Shown one piece after another: positions 20,353 through 28,382 of a DNA stretch of 64,000 nucleotides (position 1 is the stretch's first letter; the number at the start of each line of letters is the position of its first letter). This stretch comes from Chloroflexota bacterium. GTDB taxonomy: Bacteria > Chloroflexota > Anaerolineae > UBA1429. Position numbers and translations under genes: made by a program. The notes under the pieces were generated by a model, which ran no database searches, was not told the origin of the DNA, and worked only from the letters and a program-made list of their open reading frames with translations. The stretch lies in assembly GCA_019873625.1 (NCBI GenBank), contig JAIOAW010000002.1:184028-248027 (forward strand), written 5' to 3'.

Positions 20353-21306
20353 ATGGCCACGATCGTCACCATCGGAGAGGCACTTGTGGAGATGATGCGC
20401 ACCCGGCGAGATGTGCCCTTGGGCGAACCGGGCGAGTGGGCCGGACCCTTCCCCAGCGGCGCGCCGGCTATCGCCGCCAGCGCCGCCGCACGGCTGGGCG
20501 CTTCGGTGGCCTTTATCGGCACCGTCGGCGCCGACGCCTTTGGAGATTGCCTCATTCGGCGTTTGATGGCGGATGGCATAGATTGTTCTGGCCTGCGCCG
20601 CCTGGAGGGCTACCTGACGGGCATCGCCTTTGTGGCCTATCGCAGCGATGGCAGCCGGCAGTTCATCTTTCACCTGCCCCATTCGGCCGCGGCCCAGGTG
20701 GAGGCAGCCCAAATTCCGCCGCACATTTTGGAGGGGGCGCGTTACGCGCATATTATGGGGTCCTCATTGAGCGTGAGCGAGGCGATGCGCGAGGCTTGTT
20801 ATGCGCTGGCGCGCGAGGTGCATGCTCGAGGCGGGGTGGTGAGCCTGGACCCGAATTTGCGCCCCGAACTCTTGAGCGTGGAGCGCATCCGCGAGGTGTG
20901 CCAACCCATTTTGGATATCGCCACCATCGTTTTCCCGAGCGGCGAGGAGTTGGCCACCCTTTCTGGCGAGCGAGAGCCTGAGGCCGGCGCGCAGGCGCTC
21001 TTGCGGCGGGGCGTGCGCATCGTCGCCCTCAAAAAGGGCGAGAGAGGCTCCACCCTTTTTACCCAAGAGGGCACGATCGATGTTCCGCCGTACCGCGTCA
21101 CCGAGGTGGACCCCACCGGCGCGGGCGATTGCTTCGATGCGGCCTTCCTGGTGGGTCTGGCTGAGGGGTGGTCCCTGGAGCGCGCGGGGCGCTTTGCCAA
21201 TGCCGTGGGCGCCCTGGCCACCACGCGCCTCGGCCCGATGGAGGGGACCTTCCGCCGTGAAGAGGTGCTCGCCTTTATGGCCGAGCAAGGGCGACCGTTC
21301 GAGTAA
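20353..21306 (+). CDS. PfkB-family carbohydrate kinase
   Basis: ATP-dependent kinase of the ribokinase fold, 317 residues. The C-terminal signature DPTGAGDCFDAAF near residue 253 includes the anion hole and catalytic Asp, and the N-terminal sugar-binding di-Gly region is degenerate (FPSGAPAIAASAAARLG). Likely substrates are 2-keto-3-deoxygluconate or fructose. A 2-keto-3-deoxy acid kinase would fit the aldolase elsewhere in the window, but this is inference. AAGGAGG precedes the ATG; the isoaspartyl peptidase gene follows after 23 nt. Confidence 0.87.
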   Translation: MATIVTIGEALVEMMRTRRDVPLGEPGEWAGPFPSGAPAIAASAAARLGASVAFIGTVGADAFGDCLIRRLMADGIDCSGLRRLEGYLTGIAFVAYRSDGSRQFIFHLPHSAAAQVEAAQIPPHILEGARYAHIMGSSLSVSEAMREACYALAREVHARGGVVSLDPNLRPELLSVERIREVCQPILDIATIVFPSGEELATLSGEREPEAGAQALLRRGVRIVALKKGERGSTLFTQEGTIDVPPYRVTEVDPTGAGDCFDAAFLVGLAEGWSLERAGRFANAVGALATTRLGPMEGTFRREEVLAFMAEQGRPFE

Positions 21307-21329
21307 AACCATCGAGTGGGAGGCTCGAT

Positions 21330-22223
21330 TTGAGCGAAAAACCGCAGTTGATCGTCCACGGGGGCGCAGGAGATATCCCCGATAGCCTTCTTGACCCCTT
21401 TCGGGCGGGCTGCCGCCGCGCCGTGGAGGAGGGTTACCGCATCCTTGACTCTGGCGGGAGTGCGGAAGACGCCGTGGAGGCGGCCATCCGCGTGATGGAA
21501 GATGACGAGGCTTTTGACGCGGGCAAGGGGTCGCACCTTAACCAGGATGGCTTCGTCTCAATGGATGCGGGGTTTATGGAGGGCGCCCACTTGAACGTGG
21601 GCGCTGTGGCCGGCTTGCGCGATATCGCCAACCCCATCCTCGTGGCGCGACGCATTATGGAGAGCGAGCACACCTTTCTCATCGGCGAGGGCGCGGCGCG
21701 GTTTGCCGAGGCCCACGGCATCGCCCGGTGCAACCCCGAGGATCTCATCGTGCCACGCGAACGCGAGATATGGCAGGCGAGGCGCCAAACCCTGCGCCTG
21801 GCCACGCCCTATGGCGATACCGTGGGCGCCATCGCACGGGATGTGAGGGGGCATCTGGCCGCTGGCGTCTCGACGGGCGGGCGCCAGTTCGCCGTGCCGG
21901 GGCGCGTGGGCGATGTGCCCTGCGTCGGCTCGGGGTTCTATGCCGATGACGCCGTCGGCGCCGCCGTGAGCACGGGCGAGGGGGAGCACATCGTGCGCAT
22001 CGTGATGGCCAAGCGCGCCGTAGATCATCTGGCTGCCGGGATGCACCCCCAACAGGCGGCGGAAGAGGTTATCGCCTATCTGGCCCAGCGAGTCGGCGGG
22101 CGGGCCGGCATCATCGTGATGGATCGGCTGGGGCGAATGGGGTGCGCTTATAACACCTTGCGGATGGGGCGCGCCTGGTGGGAAGAGGGGCGCATCGAGG
22201 TTCGCGTCAACCGGGAAGATTAG
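21330..22223 (+). CDS. Isoaspartyl peptidase / L-asparaginase (Ntn hydrolase, T2)
   Basis: Self-cleaving N-terminal-nucleophile hydrolase that removes isoaspartyl residues or asparagine. The processing site lies in YGDTVGAIARD near residue 163, where Thr becomes the N-terminal nucleophile, followed by the conserved GVSTGG loop. The N-terminal subunit starts PQLIVHGGAGDIP. The 297 residues are normal. Translation starts at TTG with GTGGGAGG upstream. Its 3' end overlaps the convergent lipB gene by 17 nt. Together with the Pcm gene at 48175 it gives the organism two routes for damaged-aspartate repair or removal. Confidence 0.9.
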   Translation: MSEKPQLIVHGGAGDIPDSLLDPFRAGCRRAVEEGYRILDSGGSAEDAVEAAIRVMEDDEAFDAGKGSHLNQDGFVSMDAGFMEGAHLNVGAVAGLRDIANPILVARRIMESEHTFLIGEGAARFAEAHGIARCNPEDLIVPREREIWQARRQTLRLATPYGDTVGAIARDVRGHLAAGVSTGGRQFAVPGRVGDVPCVGSGFYADDAVGAAVSTGEGEHIVRIVMAKRAVDHLAAGMHPQQAAEEVIAYLAQRVGGRAGIIVMDRLGRMGCAYNTLRMGRAWWEEGRIEVRVNRED

Positions 22224-22893
22224 CCTCCTCAGCCAGGTCGCTGAGGCGTTCTTCGACCTCTCCCCAAGGGATGGGTTCGAGGCCCAGCCCTAAGAGCGCC
22301 GCGAGATGGCGCGTCAGGCGTTCTTTCACTTCGGCCATAGGCGGGGGCGCGGGCAACTCGCGCGCTATGCTGGTAACCGTCGCATCGGGAATGCCGCAGG
22401 GGATGATGTAGCCCCAATGGCGCATCTCGGGCGACACGTTGAGCGCTAGCCCGTGGTAGGTTACCCCGCGCGCTACACGCACGCCGAGAGAGGCGATCTT
22501 TTTCAACCCCAACCAGACGCCGATATACCCTTCGCGGCGGTGTGCGGCGAGGCCATAGTCGGCCAGGGTATCGAGGATGGCCTGCTCCAGAAGGTGCATA
22601 TATTCGCTGATGCCCAAGTGGTGGCTGGCCAGGTGCACGATGGGGTAGGCCACCAGTTGGCCGGGGCCGTGGTAGGTTACGTCGCCGCCGCGCTCCACGC
22701 GCCGCACGAGGATGCCCTCCTTGGCCAAGACCTCGGCCGGCGCGAGGATATGCTCCTCTTTGCCGCGCCGCCCTAGGGTGATGACCGGCTCGTGCTCCAC
22801 CAGGATGAGAACGTCCGGAACCCGCTCCCAGCGGCGCGCCTCGGCCAAGCGCCGCTGGAGGGCGTGGACGGGATCATAGGGTTGAAGGCCCAT
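22207..22893 (-). CDS. lipB: Octanoyl-ACP:protein N-octanoyltransferase
   Basis: First step of lipoate synthesis: transfers octanoate from acyl carrier protein to lipoyl domains. Signature RGGDVTYHGPGQLVAYPI near residue 75, the catalytic-Lys region KIASLGVRVARGVTYHG near residue 135 and the Cys in YIIPCGIPDATVTS near residue 175 are all present. The 228 residues are typical. It lies 51 nt downstream of fmt in the same orientation. Confidence 0.96.
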   Translation of the reverse strand: MGLQPYDPVHALQRRLAEARRWERVPDVLILVEHEPVITLGRRGKEEHILAPAEVLAKEGILVRRVERGGDVTYHGPGQLVAYPIVHLASHHLGISEYMHLLEQAILDTLADYGLAAHRREGYIGVWLGLKKIASLGVRVARGVTYHGLALNVSPEMRHWGYIIPCGIPDATVTSIARELPAPPPMAEVKERLTRHLAALLGLGLEPIPWGEVEERLSDLAEEANLPG

Positions 22894-22944
22894 ATCGAGA
22901 AGATAGGCGCGGTGAACCGTCAGCGCGGTGCCTCCTAGGGTTGG

Positions 22945-23889
22945 CTAGGCGCCATCGTTCAAGATGGCGCCGATGAACTCGGGGCGCCCACGGGCAAAAT
23001 CCTGCGCGCGCATAGGCCGCTTGCCCGCGGGCTGAACCCTTTCGAGGATCAAGAGGCCCTGCCCCGTGATGACCCCCACGGCTCCCCCCACGCGCACCAC
23101 CTTGCCGGGAGGCCCCTCTTGTTTGACATCGGGCCAGGGGAGCGCGCTCAAAATCTTGAGGAGCGCCCCCTCATAGCGGCAAAAGGTGCCCGGCCAGGGC
23201 GTAAAGGCGCGGATTTGTCGGTCAATCTCCACGGCAGATCGCCCCCAGCGGATGGCCCCCGCGTCTTTGGCGATGGGCGGCGCGTAGGTGGCTAGGCATT
23301 CGTCTTGTGGGCGCGGGGTGATATCCCCTTTCAGCCAGCGGGGGAGCGTCTCTGCCAGGAGCCGCGCGCCCAACTCGGCCAAACGGGCGGCGAGGGTTTC
23401 GGCCGTCTCGCGCGGGGAGATGGCGAGTGCCTCTTGGGCGATGATGGGGCCGGTATCCATCCCCTCGTCGGTGAGCATCAGGGTGATGCCTGTTTCCTCT
23501 TCGCCGGCCAAAAGGGCCGCCGGGATGGGCGCCGCGCCGCGATATTTGGGGAGGAGCGAGGCGTGCACGCCGATACACCCATAGGGGGCGAGGGCGAGCA
23601 CCTCCGCCGGCAGAATCTGCCCATAGGAGGCGAGCACCATCACCTCGGGCGCGAGGGCGCGCAATCGGTCGAGGGTGGGGCGGTCTCGGCGCAATCGGGC
23701 CGGCTGAAGGACCTCCAAGCCGTATTTCAGGGCCACCTGTTTCACGGCGGAGGGTTGAAGGCGCCGGCCCCGCCCGGCGGGCCGGTCGGGTTGGGTCACC
23801 ACGGCCAGAACCTCATACCCCGCGCTGAGCAACCCCTCGAGGATGACCGCGCCAAAAGGGGGCGTGCCGAAAAAGACGAGGCGAGCCAT
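22945..23889 (-). CDS. fmt: Methionyl-tRNA formyltransferase
   Basis: Formylates initiator Met-tRNA using 10-formyl-THF. The N terminus RLVFFGTPPFGAVIL and the catalytic HASLLPKYRGAAPI motif near residue 110, followed by TLMLTDEGMDTGPI, are diagnostic. The C-terminal OB-fold domain (about 210-310) is intact, giving a normal 314 residues. A minus-strand promoter lies at 23917-23945. Confidence 0.97.
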   Translation of the reverse strand: MARLVFFGTPPFGAVILEGLLSAGYEVLAVVTQPDRPAGRGRRLQPSAVKQVALKYGLEVLQPARLRRDRPTLDRLRALAPEVMVLASYGQILPAEVLALAPYGCIGVHASLLPKYRGAAPIPAALLAGEEETGITLMLTDEGMDTGPIIAQEALAISPRETAETLAARLAELGARLLAETLPRWLKGDITPRPQDECLATYAPPIAKDAGAIRWGRSAVEIDRQIRAFTPWPGTFCRYEGALLKILSALPWPDVKQEGPPGKVVRVGGAVGVITGQGLLILERVQPAGKRPMRAQDFARGRPEFIGAILNDGA

Positions 23890-23916
23890 CTTGGCGTGCT
23901 CCTTTCCGTGGCCGCG

Positions 23917-23945
23917 ATTGTAACACGGCGGGGGCCAAGGGGCAA
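23917..23945 (-). promoter_or_regulatory. Promoter of fmt-lipB
   Basis: Minus-strand TTGCCC (plus 23940-23945) and TACAAT (plus 23917-23922), 17-bp spacer, about 28 nt before the fmt ATG. Confidence 0.65.
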
Positions 23946-23970
23946 TTCGGCCGTGCGCCCCCGGGCAGGG

Positions 23971-24216
23971 CTATCCTTGCGCCTCCTTGAGCCACGCGAT
24001 GATCTCATCTACGCTGGGCAATCGCCCCGAGCAGACGAGTTTTTCGTTGATGACCAGCCCCGGCGTGCTCAAGATGGGGTAGGCCATAATGGCTTGGATA
24101 TCTGTTACCTTGGTGATGACCGCCTCATCCACGCCGGATCGTTCTAGCGCGAGTTCGGCCAGTTGCGCCAGCCGCTTGCATTTGGGGCACCCCGTGCCGA
24201 GGATTTTGATCTCCAT
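23971..24216 (-). CDS. Small thioredoxin-fold redox protein of the permease operon
   Basis: An 81-residue thioredoxin-like protein (redox-active disulfide protein family) with the active site GCPKC at residues 8-12 and the cis-Pro segment STPGLVINEKLV. It probably reduces a disulfide or handles a metalloid on behalf of the adjacent permease, since ArsR, DUF318 permease and this thioredoxin type recur together. ATG 24216 was chosen as the family-like start MEIKILGTGCPKC. The open frame further upstream reads through the spacer. Confidence 0.85.
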   Translation of the reverse strand: MEIKILGTGCPKCKRLAQLAELALERSGVDEAVITKVTDIQAIMAYPILSTPGLVINEKLVCSGRLPSVDEIIAWLKEAQG

Positions 24217-24257
24217 AAGCGAAAAACCTCCACACATTCTGCGATGAGAGTACTTTG

Positions 24258-25496
24258 TTATTCCGAAGCCTGCGTGGGCACCGAGGCGCGTTGCAGGCGC
24301 TGCCGGCGGAAACACCGCCTTCTACACGCCCAGGCCGCCCCAAGGGCCACAAGGCCCAAGATCACCCATAGGATGGCCTGCCAAGGCACCGCGCCATCTA
24401 CCCAGGCGCCGTAGAGAAGGCCGGCCAGCGTGCTAAAGAGCGCCACCCAGGCCACATAGGTCCAGGCCTTGGCCTTGCCGATGATGCCCGCGGTGATGAG
24501 GATGCTCTGTAGGCTCAGTTCGGGGTCGGCCATCAGGTAGGCCAAGAGCGGGCCTCGATGCATCCCCAAACTGAGGAACATATTCGCGATGGGCACCTCG
24601 ACGAGCGTGGGGAAATACATAAACACGCCAAAGAGCACGCCCGCGATGTTCGCCAAGACCGTATTGCGGCCGGCGAGCGTTTCGATCCACTCCGGCCGGA
24701 TGAACGGGCGGATGACGCCCACCGAGAACACCCCCACCAGGAGGAGCGGCATAATCTGTTTGACAAAGCGCCAGGTCTCCCACAGCCATTCTTGCACGAG
24801 GAACTCATCGAGGTAGCGTTTCGCCACGTACCAGAGGGCGCCTAACGTCAGGAGCACGCCGATAAACTTGCCCGTCACGTGAACTGTCAGCCCTTCGGCC
24901 GAGGGCACCAGGCGCAGGGCCGCCACGAGCAACGTCAGGGCGATGAGGCCCAGCGCGGCCCACGTCCAAGGGGTGTATCCTTCGTCCACCTTGGTGAGGC
25001 CCCGCCAGGCCGCCAGGGCGATGAGGATGAGCAGGCCGATAAGGATAGCCCCCTGCACCGAGACGCCCTCTTCCCCACGGCTGGCGTCGAAGGGCACCCA
25101 GCGGTTCAAGGTTGCCTGAAAGGCCTCAGCGCCGCGCAGGGGAATGGTCAGTTCGGCATACGAACGGGTGAACAGGGATACCTGGAGCGTGCCCACGATG
25201 AGAAGGGCGACCAGCAAAAGCAGGAAGAGGCCGTTCGCGCGGGGAATGCGCGCCCCACGCGAGAAGGGGTCCTCGCCGTTCGCGGCCTCGCGGGCCGCCT
25301 CCGACCGGCGAAAGATCAAAGCCATCATCAGGCCGATGCCGATGCCGAACATTACCGAGAGGACGATGCGCGCCACGGCCAGGTCCATCCCCAGGGTAAC
25401 GCCGGTATAGGCGAGGGCCAAGATGTTGATCGCCGGCCCGACAAAGAGGAAGGTGATGGCCGGCCCTAGCCCCGCGCCCTTTTTAAATGCCGGCAA
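24258..25496 (-). CDS. DUF318/ArsP-like permease, C-terminal part (frame-broken)
   Basis: Carries most of a DUF318 (YraQ/ArsP) permease, a membrane transporter family that includes organoarsenical efflux pumps. At least eight hydrophobic segments are visible. The conserved GAGLGPAITFLFVGPAINILAL starts right at the 5' end and would normally continue the CSCT-x-PLFAGI segment that ends the neighbouring fragment. The frame is +1 relative to that fragment, with a 14-nt overlap. A TTG at 25496 is the only local start and has no ribosome site, so this part is made only by frameshifting, or the gene is inactivated, or an indel error is present. Confidence 0.8.
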   Translation of the reverse strand: MPAFKKGAGLGPAITFLFVGPAINILALAYTGVTLGMDLAVARIVLSVMFGIGIGLMMALIFRRSEAAREAANGEDPFSRGARIPRANGLFLLLLVALLIVGTLQVSLFTRSYAELTIPLRGAEAFQATLNRWVPFDASRGEEGVSVQGAILIGLLILIALAAWRGLTKVDEGYTPWTWAALGLIALTLLVAALRLVPSAEGLTVHVTGKFIGVLLTLGALWYVAKRYLDEFLVQEWLWETWRFVKQIMPLLLVGVFSVGVIRPFIRPEWIETLAGRNTVLANIAGVLFGVFMYFPTLVEVPIANMFLSLGMHRGPLLAYLMADPELSLQSILITAGIIGKAKAWTYVAWVALFSTLAGLLYGAWVDGAVPWQAILWVILGLVALGAAWACRRRCFRRQRLQRASVPTQASE

Positions 25497-25749
25497 AGAG
25501 GGGCATAATGGTGCAAGAACACACGGCCAGGAGAAACCCCCCGATGGCCGCCGCCGGATACGAGACGATTTTAGGGGCTTTGGGGCCGAGGTAGCGCGTT
25601 ACGGCCTCTTTGGGGACGAGGGCCGTCAACCCGCCGGCGATGAAAAAGGCCGGCAAAAGGCAGAGGAGCACATGAGCCGCCAGGTAAGCGGCGAGGTTGC
25701 CCAGGCCGCTTTGCAGCGCTTTTGCTACGATAAGCCAGATCTGCACCAT
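25483..25749 (-). CDS. DUF318/ArsP-like permease, N-terminal part (frame-broken)
   Basis: An 88-residue frame holding the first two membrane segments and the conserved SYPAAAIGGFLLAVCSCT motif, whose Cys pair is thought to matter for metalloid handling in ArsP. It stops with ATT TAA at 25483, next to a run of five A (minus strand). Reading +1 from the ATT restores the rest of the family sequence, with only about one residue missing. It follows the ArsR gene by 45 nt, so the operon order is arsR, permease, thioredoxin. Confidence 0.8.
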   Translation of the reverse strand: MVQIWLIVAKALQSGLGNLAAYLAAHVLLCLLPAFFIAGGLTALVPKEAVTRYLGPKAPKIVSYPAAAIGGFLLAVCSCTIMPLFAGI

Positions 25750-25794
25750 GAAATCCCTCCATATGGCTTACGATATGTTTTGGAGCAGGGCAAA

Positions 25795-26169
25795 CTATAC
25801 CGTGCTTTGCGCCGCAAAGGATGCAACACATTGCGGGCAGGAGCACCCCGCGATCGGCCCCGAAATCATCTCCGGCAGGCCGATCGGTTCCCCTTGGGGT
25901 CGGGCCACTTCTGCCGCGCGCTCGATCAGTTCGGCCAGGCGCGCATCGCTCAGGCGATAGTACACCATCAACCCCTCGCGCCGGTCGCGCACCAGGCCCG
26001 CATCGCGGAGTATCATCAATTGTTGCGAGATGTAAGGCTGGCGCCTGCGCAAAAGGGCCGTCAGGTGGCAGACGCAGGTCTCGCCCTGGGCCAAAGCGCG
26101 CAGAATGGCCAGGCGCGTCGGATGCGCCAGCGCCTTGAACAAGCCTGCGATATCCTCGTAGGGTTCCAT
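25795..26169 (-). CDS. ArsR/SmtB-family metalloregulator
   Basis: Winged-helix repressor of 124 residues that releases DNA on binding metal or metalloid. The classical alpha-3 sensor box is present as GETCVCHL (residues about 30-37, CxC form of ELCVCDL), and the recognition helix is RRQPYISQQLMILRDAGLV. A C-terminal CSCPQC cluster near residue 113 adds three more thiols, which suggests arsenic or a soft-metal site. ATG 26169 is preferred; an in-frame GTG at 26190 falls inside the operator. Confidence 0.92.
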   Translation of the reverse strand: MEPYEDIAGLFKALAHPTRLAILRALAQGETCVCHLTALLRRRQPYISQQLMILRDAGLVRDRREGLMVYYRLSDARLAELIERAAEVARPQGEPIGLPEMISGPIAGCSCPQCVASFAAQSTV

Positions 26170-26184
26170 CGTCCTTGCCGCTCC

Positions 26185-26200
26185 ATTCACAATGCTGAAT
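26185..26200 (-). promoter_or_regulatory. ArsR operator
   Basis: ATTCACAATGCTGAAT is an inverted repeat with 5-bp arms and a 6-bp spacer, matching the general form of ArsR/SmtB boxes. It lies directly upstream of the arsR start. A minus-strand TTGACA (plus 26223-26228) is the likely -35 box; the -10 box is poor. Confidence 0.65.
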
Positions 26201-26244
26201 ACGTTACGCAGTCTGCCTTGTGTGTCAAATTTGCGCGATGGCGC

Positions 26245-26787
26245 TTAGAGCGGCTTGCAGAGGATGCGCGAGACGTGCAGGGCCTTGAGGTTCTGCGAGG
26301 TGGCGCCTGTGGCGACGAGGGCTGTATCGGCGCCGCGCCCCGTGCCCGCCACGGCGATGACCTTCTCTCCCGTCTTCACTAGGCCGGCGTCCCCGGCCAT
26401 AAGCAGGATTTCGATGGCCACTTTGAACCCCTGGCCGAAGCAGCGCAAAAAGTCGGCCACCACGCGGGGCGCCTCCACGCCATACAGGCCGCCCGTATGA
26501 AAGAGCATCGTGCCAAAATGCACAGCGTGCCCTGCCGCGTGCGCCTCGGCCACGAGTTCTTGGGGGAAGCGCTGCCCCGGCCCAAACCCGTATTGGTGCG
26601 GGATGATGACCAGCCGCACCGATTGGCCTCGGTAATGCTCAAGGGCGTAGCGCGCCGTATCGCCCCGCGTCGAAGCGAGGACGATCTTCTGAATGCCCTC
26701 TTGGGCGAGGGCGCGATCTACGCAGGCGAACACTTCCTCGGTGTGAGGCCCAGGCTCCTCGAAATAGACGATCTCTTCGCGAATCAT
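26245..26787 (-). CDS. Stand-alone pyruvate-kinase C-terminal domain protein
   Basis: A 180-residue protein consisting only of the alpha/beta domain that forms the C-terminal allosteric part of pyruvate kinase, without catalytic barrel. Typical strands are KIVLASTRGDTARYALEH and the ending GEKVIAVAGTGRGADTALV, which resembles the effector-phosphate loop. Similar free-standing proteins are annotated in Chloroflexota and archaea, but their role is unknown. Start ATG 26787 is preceded by GAAGGAGG. It is transcribed from a promoter shared, back to back, with the 26835 promoter. Confidence 0.72.
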   Translation of the reverse strand: MIREEIVYFEEPGPHTEEVFACVDRALAQEGIQKIVLASTRGDTARYALEHYRGQSVRLVIIPHQYGFGPGQRFPQELVAEAHAAGHAVHFGTMLFHTGGLYGVEAPRVVADFLRCFGQGFKVAIEILLMAGDAGLVKTGEKVIAVAGTGRGADTALVATGATSQNLKALHVSRILCKPL

Positions 26788-26834
26788 CGTGCCTCCTTCG
26801 CAAGAAAGGTTGTAAAATATCTTGATAGACAAAC

Positions 26835-26863
26835 TTGACAAATTTCAGGGAATGTGCTACACT
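26835..26863 (+). promoter_or_regulatory. Promoter of an apparently non-coding transcript
   Basis: TTGACA (26835-26840) and TACACT (26858-26863), 17-bp spacer, plus strand. The -35 region overlaps a minus-strand TTGTCA used by the 26787 gene. No plausible plus-strand ORF with a ribosome site follows. Confidence 0.65.
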
Positions 26864-26869
26864 CTGGGC

Positions 26870-27113
26870 AGACTGAAGCGGGCAATGCAGTTCACATCGC
26901 AGCAGGCGGCGGCGGACCATCGCCGCACCATCGAGACCTCGCCGCCGCCACCGCTCAGTCCGCCGCCGTAGGTGAGGGAAAGGCGTCCGCGTCCTCCCAA
27001 ACGCTCGGATACACCATCCCACCCTACCTTACCGATAATTTTACCGATACCCGTCAGCCTCCCTGACCACGACGGCCTCCCAAGGGGGATGGAAGGAATT
27101 CCATCCCCCTTGG
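26870..27113 (+). ncRNA. Candidate structured ncRNA of unknown class
   Basis: This 332-bp gene-free stretch (26788-27119) has a good plus-strand promoter, about 210 nt without a convincing ORF, and then a 15-bp hairpin (27080-27113). Inside, ten-nucleotide arms GGCGGCGGCG and CGCCGCCGCC can form a long stem around 26907-26955, and a partial tandem TTACCGATA repeat occurs near 27025-27050. It does not show the conserved blocks of RNase P RNA, tmRNA or SRP RNA. It could instead be an untranslated remnant. Confidence 0.4.
27080..27113. terminator. Strong bidirectional hairpin terminator
   Basis: A 15-bp perfect stem with a GGAA loop separates the minus-strand five-gene operon ending at 27120 from the plus-strand ncRNA candidate. 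The T-tract is poor in both directions. Confidence 0.65.
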
Positions 27114-27119
27114 CGTTCG

Positions 27120-28382
27120 TTATAGGCCTAGGGCGATTTCTAACTTGCGCACGGTAAAGCGCGCCCGCAGATAGTGCGCCGCGCGGTAGGCGAGGGCAAT
27201 CTCCTCCGGGCTGAGGCCCAAATCCTCCGCGTGCACCACGCCCCCCGCACGTTGCAACAGGTTCGCCATCACCTGAGGCGGCGGCACCGAGGCGGCAAGG
27301 GCCTGAATCTCCTCCCAGTTTGCCGCGATGCGTTCGCGCAAGAGGGCCACGCGCTCTGCGGGCATCTCGATAAAGGCTTGGTGGGCGGCCATAATGCCCT
27401 CCGCCAGGGCGCCGTAGGCAGCGCGGATCTCGGCGCGTTGCTCTTCGGGCAAGGGCCAACGCAGGGCCGCTAGGCGCTCCGTAACCTGCTCGCGCGAAAG
27501 GCTGCGCAGGCGAGCATAGGCGCCCGCCATCAAGATGGCCGCCGCGCCGACCTTTGCCCCGTGGAGCAAGGCGGGGCGGCCCTCTTGCAAGAGTTTCTGC
27601 TCCCAAAAGTGCGAAAGGTGATGCTCGGCCCCCGAAGCCGGGCGGGAATCTCCCACACGCGCCATCGCGAGGCCGGAGGCGCAGAGGCCTTCCATCAACG
27701 CGCGGATGCCTTCGGCCCGCAAGGCGCCGATGGCCTCGGCCTGGGCCACGACGCGCTCCAGGGTGCGCCGGGCCTCGGCGGCCACCTCGGCATCGTACGG
27801 CTCATCCCATAAAAGGTGGCCAAGGCGCCAATCGGCCAGGCAGGTGAACTTGCCCAGCATATCGCCAAAGCCGGCGGCGATCATCGGCCGGGGCGCTCGG
27901 CGCAACGTCTCCAAATCGGCAAAGACGGCCAAGGGCACCTGGGCATTGACCGTCTTTTTCAGGCGGCCGAGGACGAGGGGCGCGTTGGGCGAAGTGTAGG
28001 CATCCACCGAGGGGGCCGTGGGGAGCGAGATGAAAGGGCGCCCCATACGGTGGCTGGCAAACCGGGTGATATCCGTAATGGTACCTGCGCCGACGGCGAG
28101 GTAGATGCGCTCGGTATCTTCCCCGGTCGGGAGCATCACGCGCACGATTTGCCTCTCATCGGCGATGATCTCTTCCCCCTCGAGGAGGATCAGCGTGACG
28201 CCGTACCCCGCGCTGCGTAAGAGGCCCGCCACGCGCTCGCCGAGGGCGCGCCACGTGTTTGCATCGGCCACCAGGTGAAACGAGCGGAACCCCTGTTCTT
28301 GGACGTAAGCAAGGAAGGCCTTTAGGGCGCCCTCGCCGATATGGATCAACGGTTCGCGAAAAAGGGCGCGATCGCTAGGCAA
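27120..28382 (-). CDS. sn-Glycerol-1-phosphate dehydrogenase (AraM/EgsA-like)
   Basis: NAD(P)H- and metal-dependent enzyme reducing dihydroxyacetone phosphate to sn-glycerol-1-phosphate, the archaeal-type lipid backbone; bacterial members are called AraM/EgsA. The NAD-binding GAGTITDITRF near residue 98 and the PTAPSVDAYTS loop near residue 122 are family signatures. Metal His residues are in GAEHHLSHFWEQ near residue 265 and LLHGAKVGAA near residue 287. The 420 residues are somewhat longer than archaeal G1PDH. It overlaps the upstream gene by 8 nt and ends the five-gene operon. Confidence 0.85.
   Translation of the reverse strand: MPSDRALFREPLIHIGEGALKAFLAYVQEQGFRSFHLVADANTWRALGERVAGLLRSAGYGVTLILLEGEEIIADERQIVRVMLPTGEDTERIYLAVGAGTITDITRFASHRMGRPFISLPTAPSVDAYTSPNAPLVLGRLKKTVNAQVPLAVFADLETLRRAPRPMIAAGFGDMLGKFTCLADWRLGHLLWDEPYDAEVAAEARRTLERVVAQAEAIGALRAEGIRALMEGLCASGLAMARVGDSRPASGAEHHLSHFWEQKLLQEGRPALLHGAKVGAAAILMAGAYARLRSLSREQVTERLAALRWPLPEEQRAEIRAAYGALAEGIMAAHQAFIEMPAERVALLRERIAANWEEIQALAASVPPPQVMANLLQRAGGVVHAEDLGLSPEEIALAYRAAHYLRARFTVRKLEIALGL

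Noticed and set aside
26854..27066. A 70-codon plus-strand ORF inside the ncRNA candidate
   Set aside because: It begins before the predicted transcription start, lacks a ribosome site and has a low-complexity product.
26870..27113. RNase P RNA, tmRNA or SRP RNA
   Set aside because: None of their invariant sequence blocks could be located on either strand.
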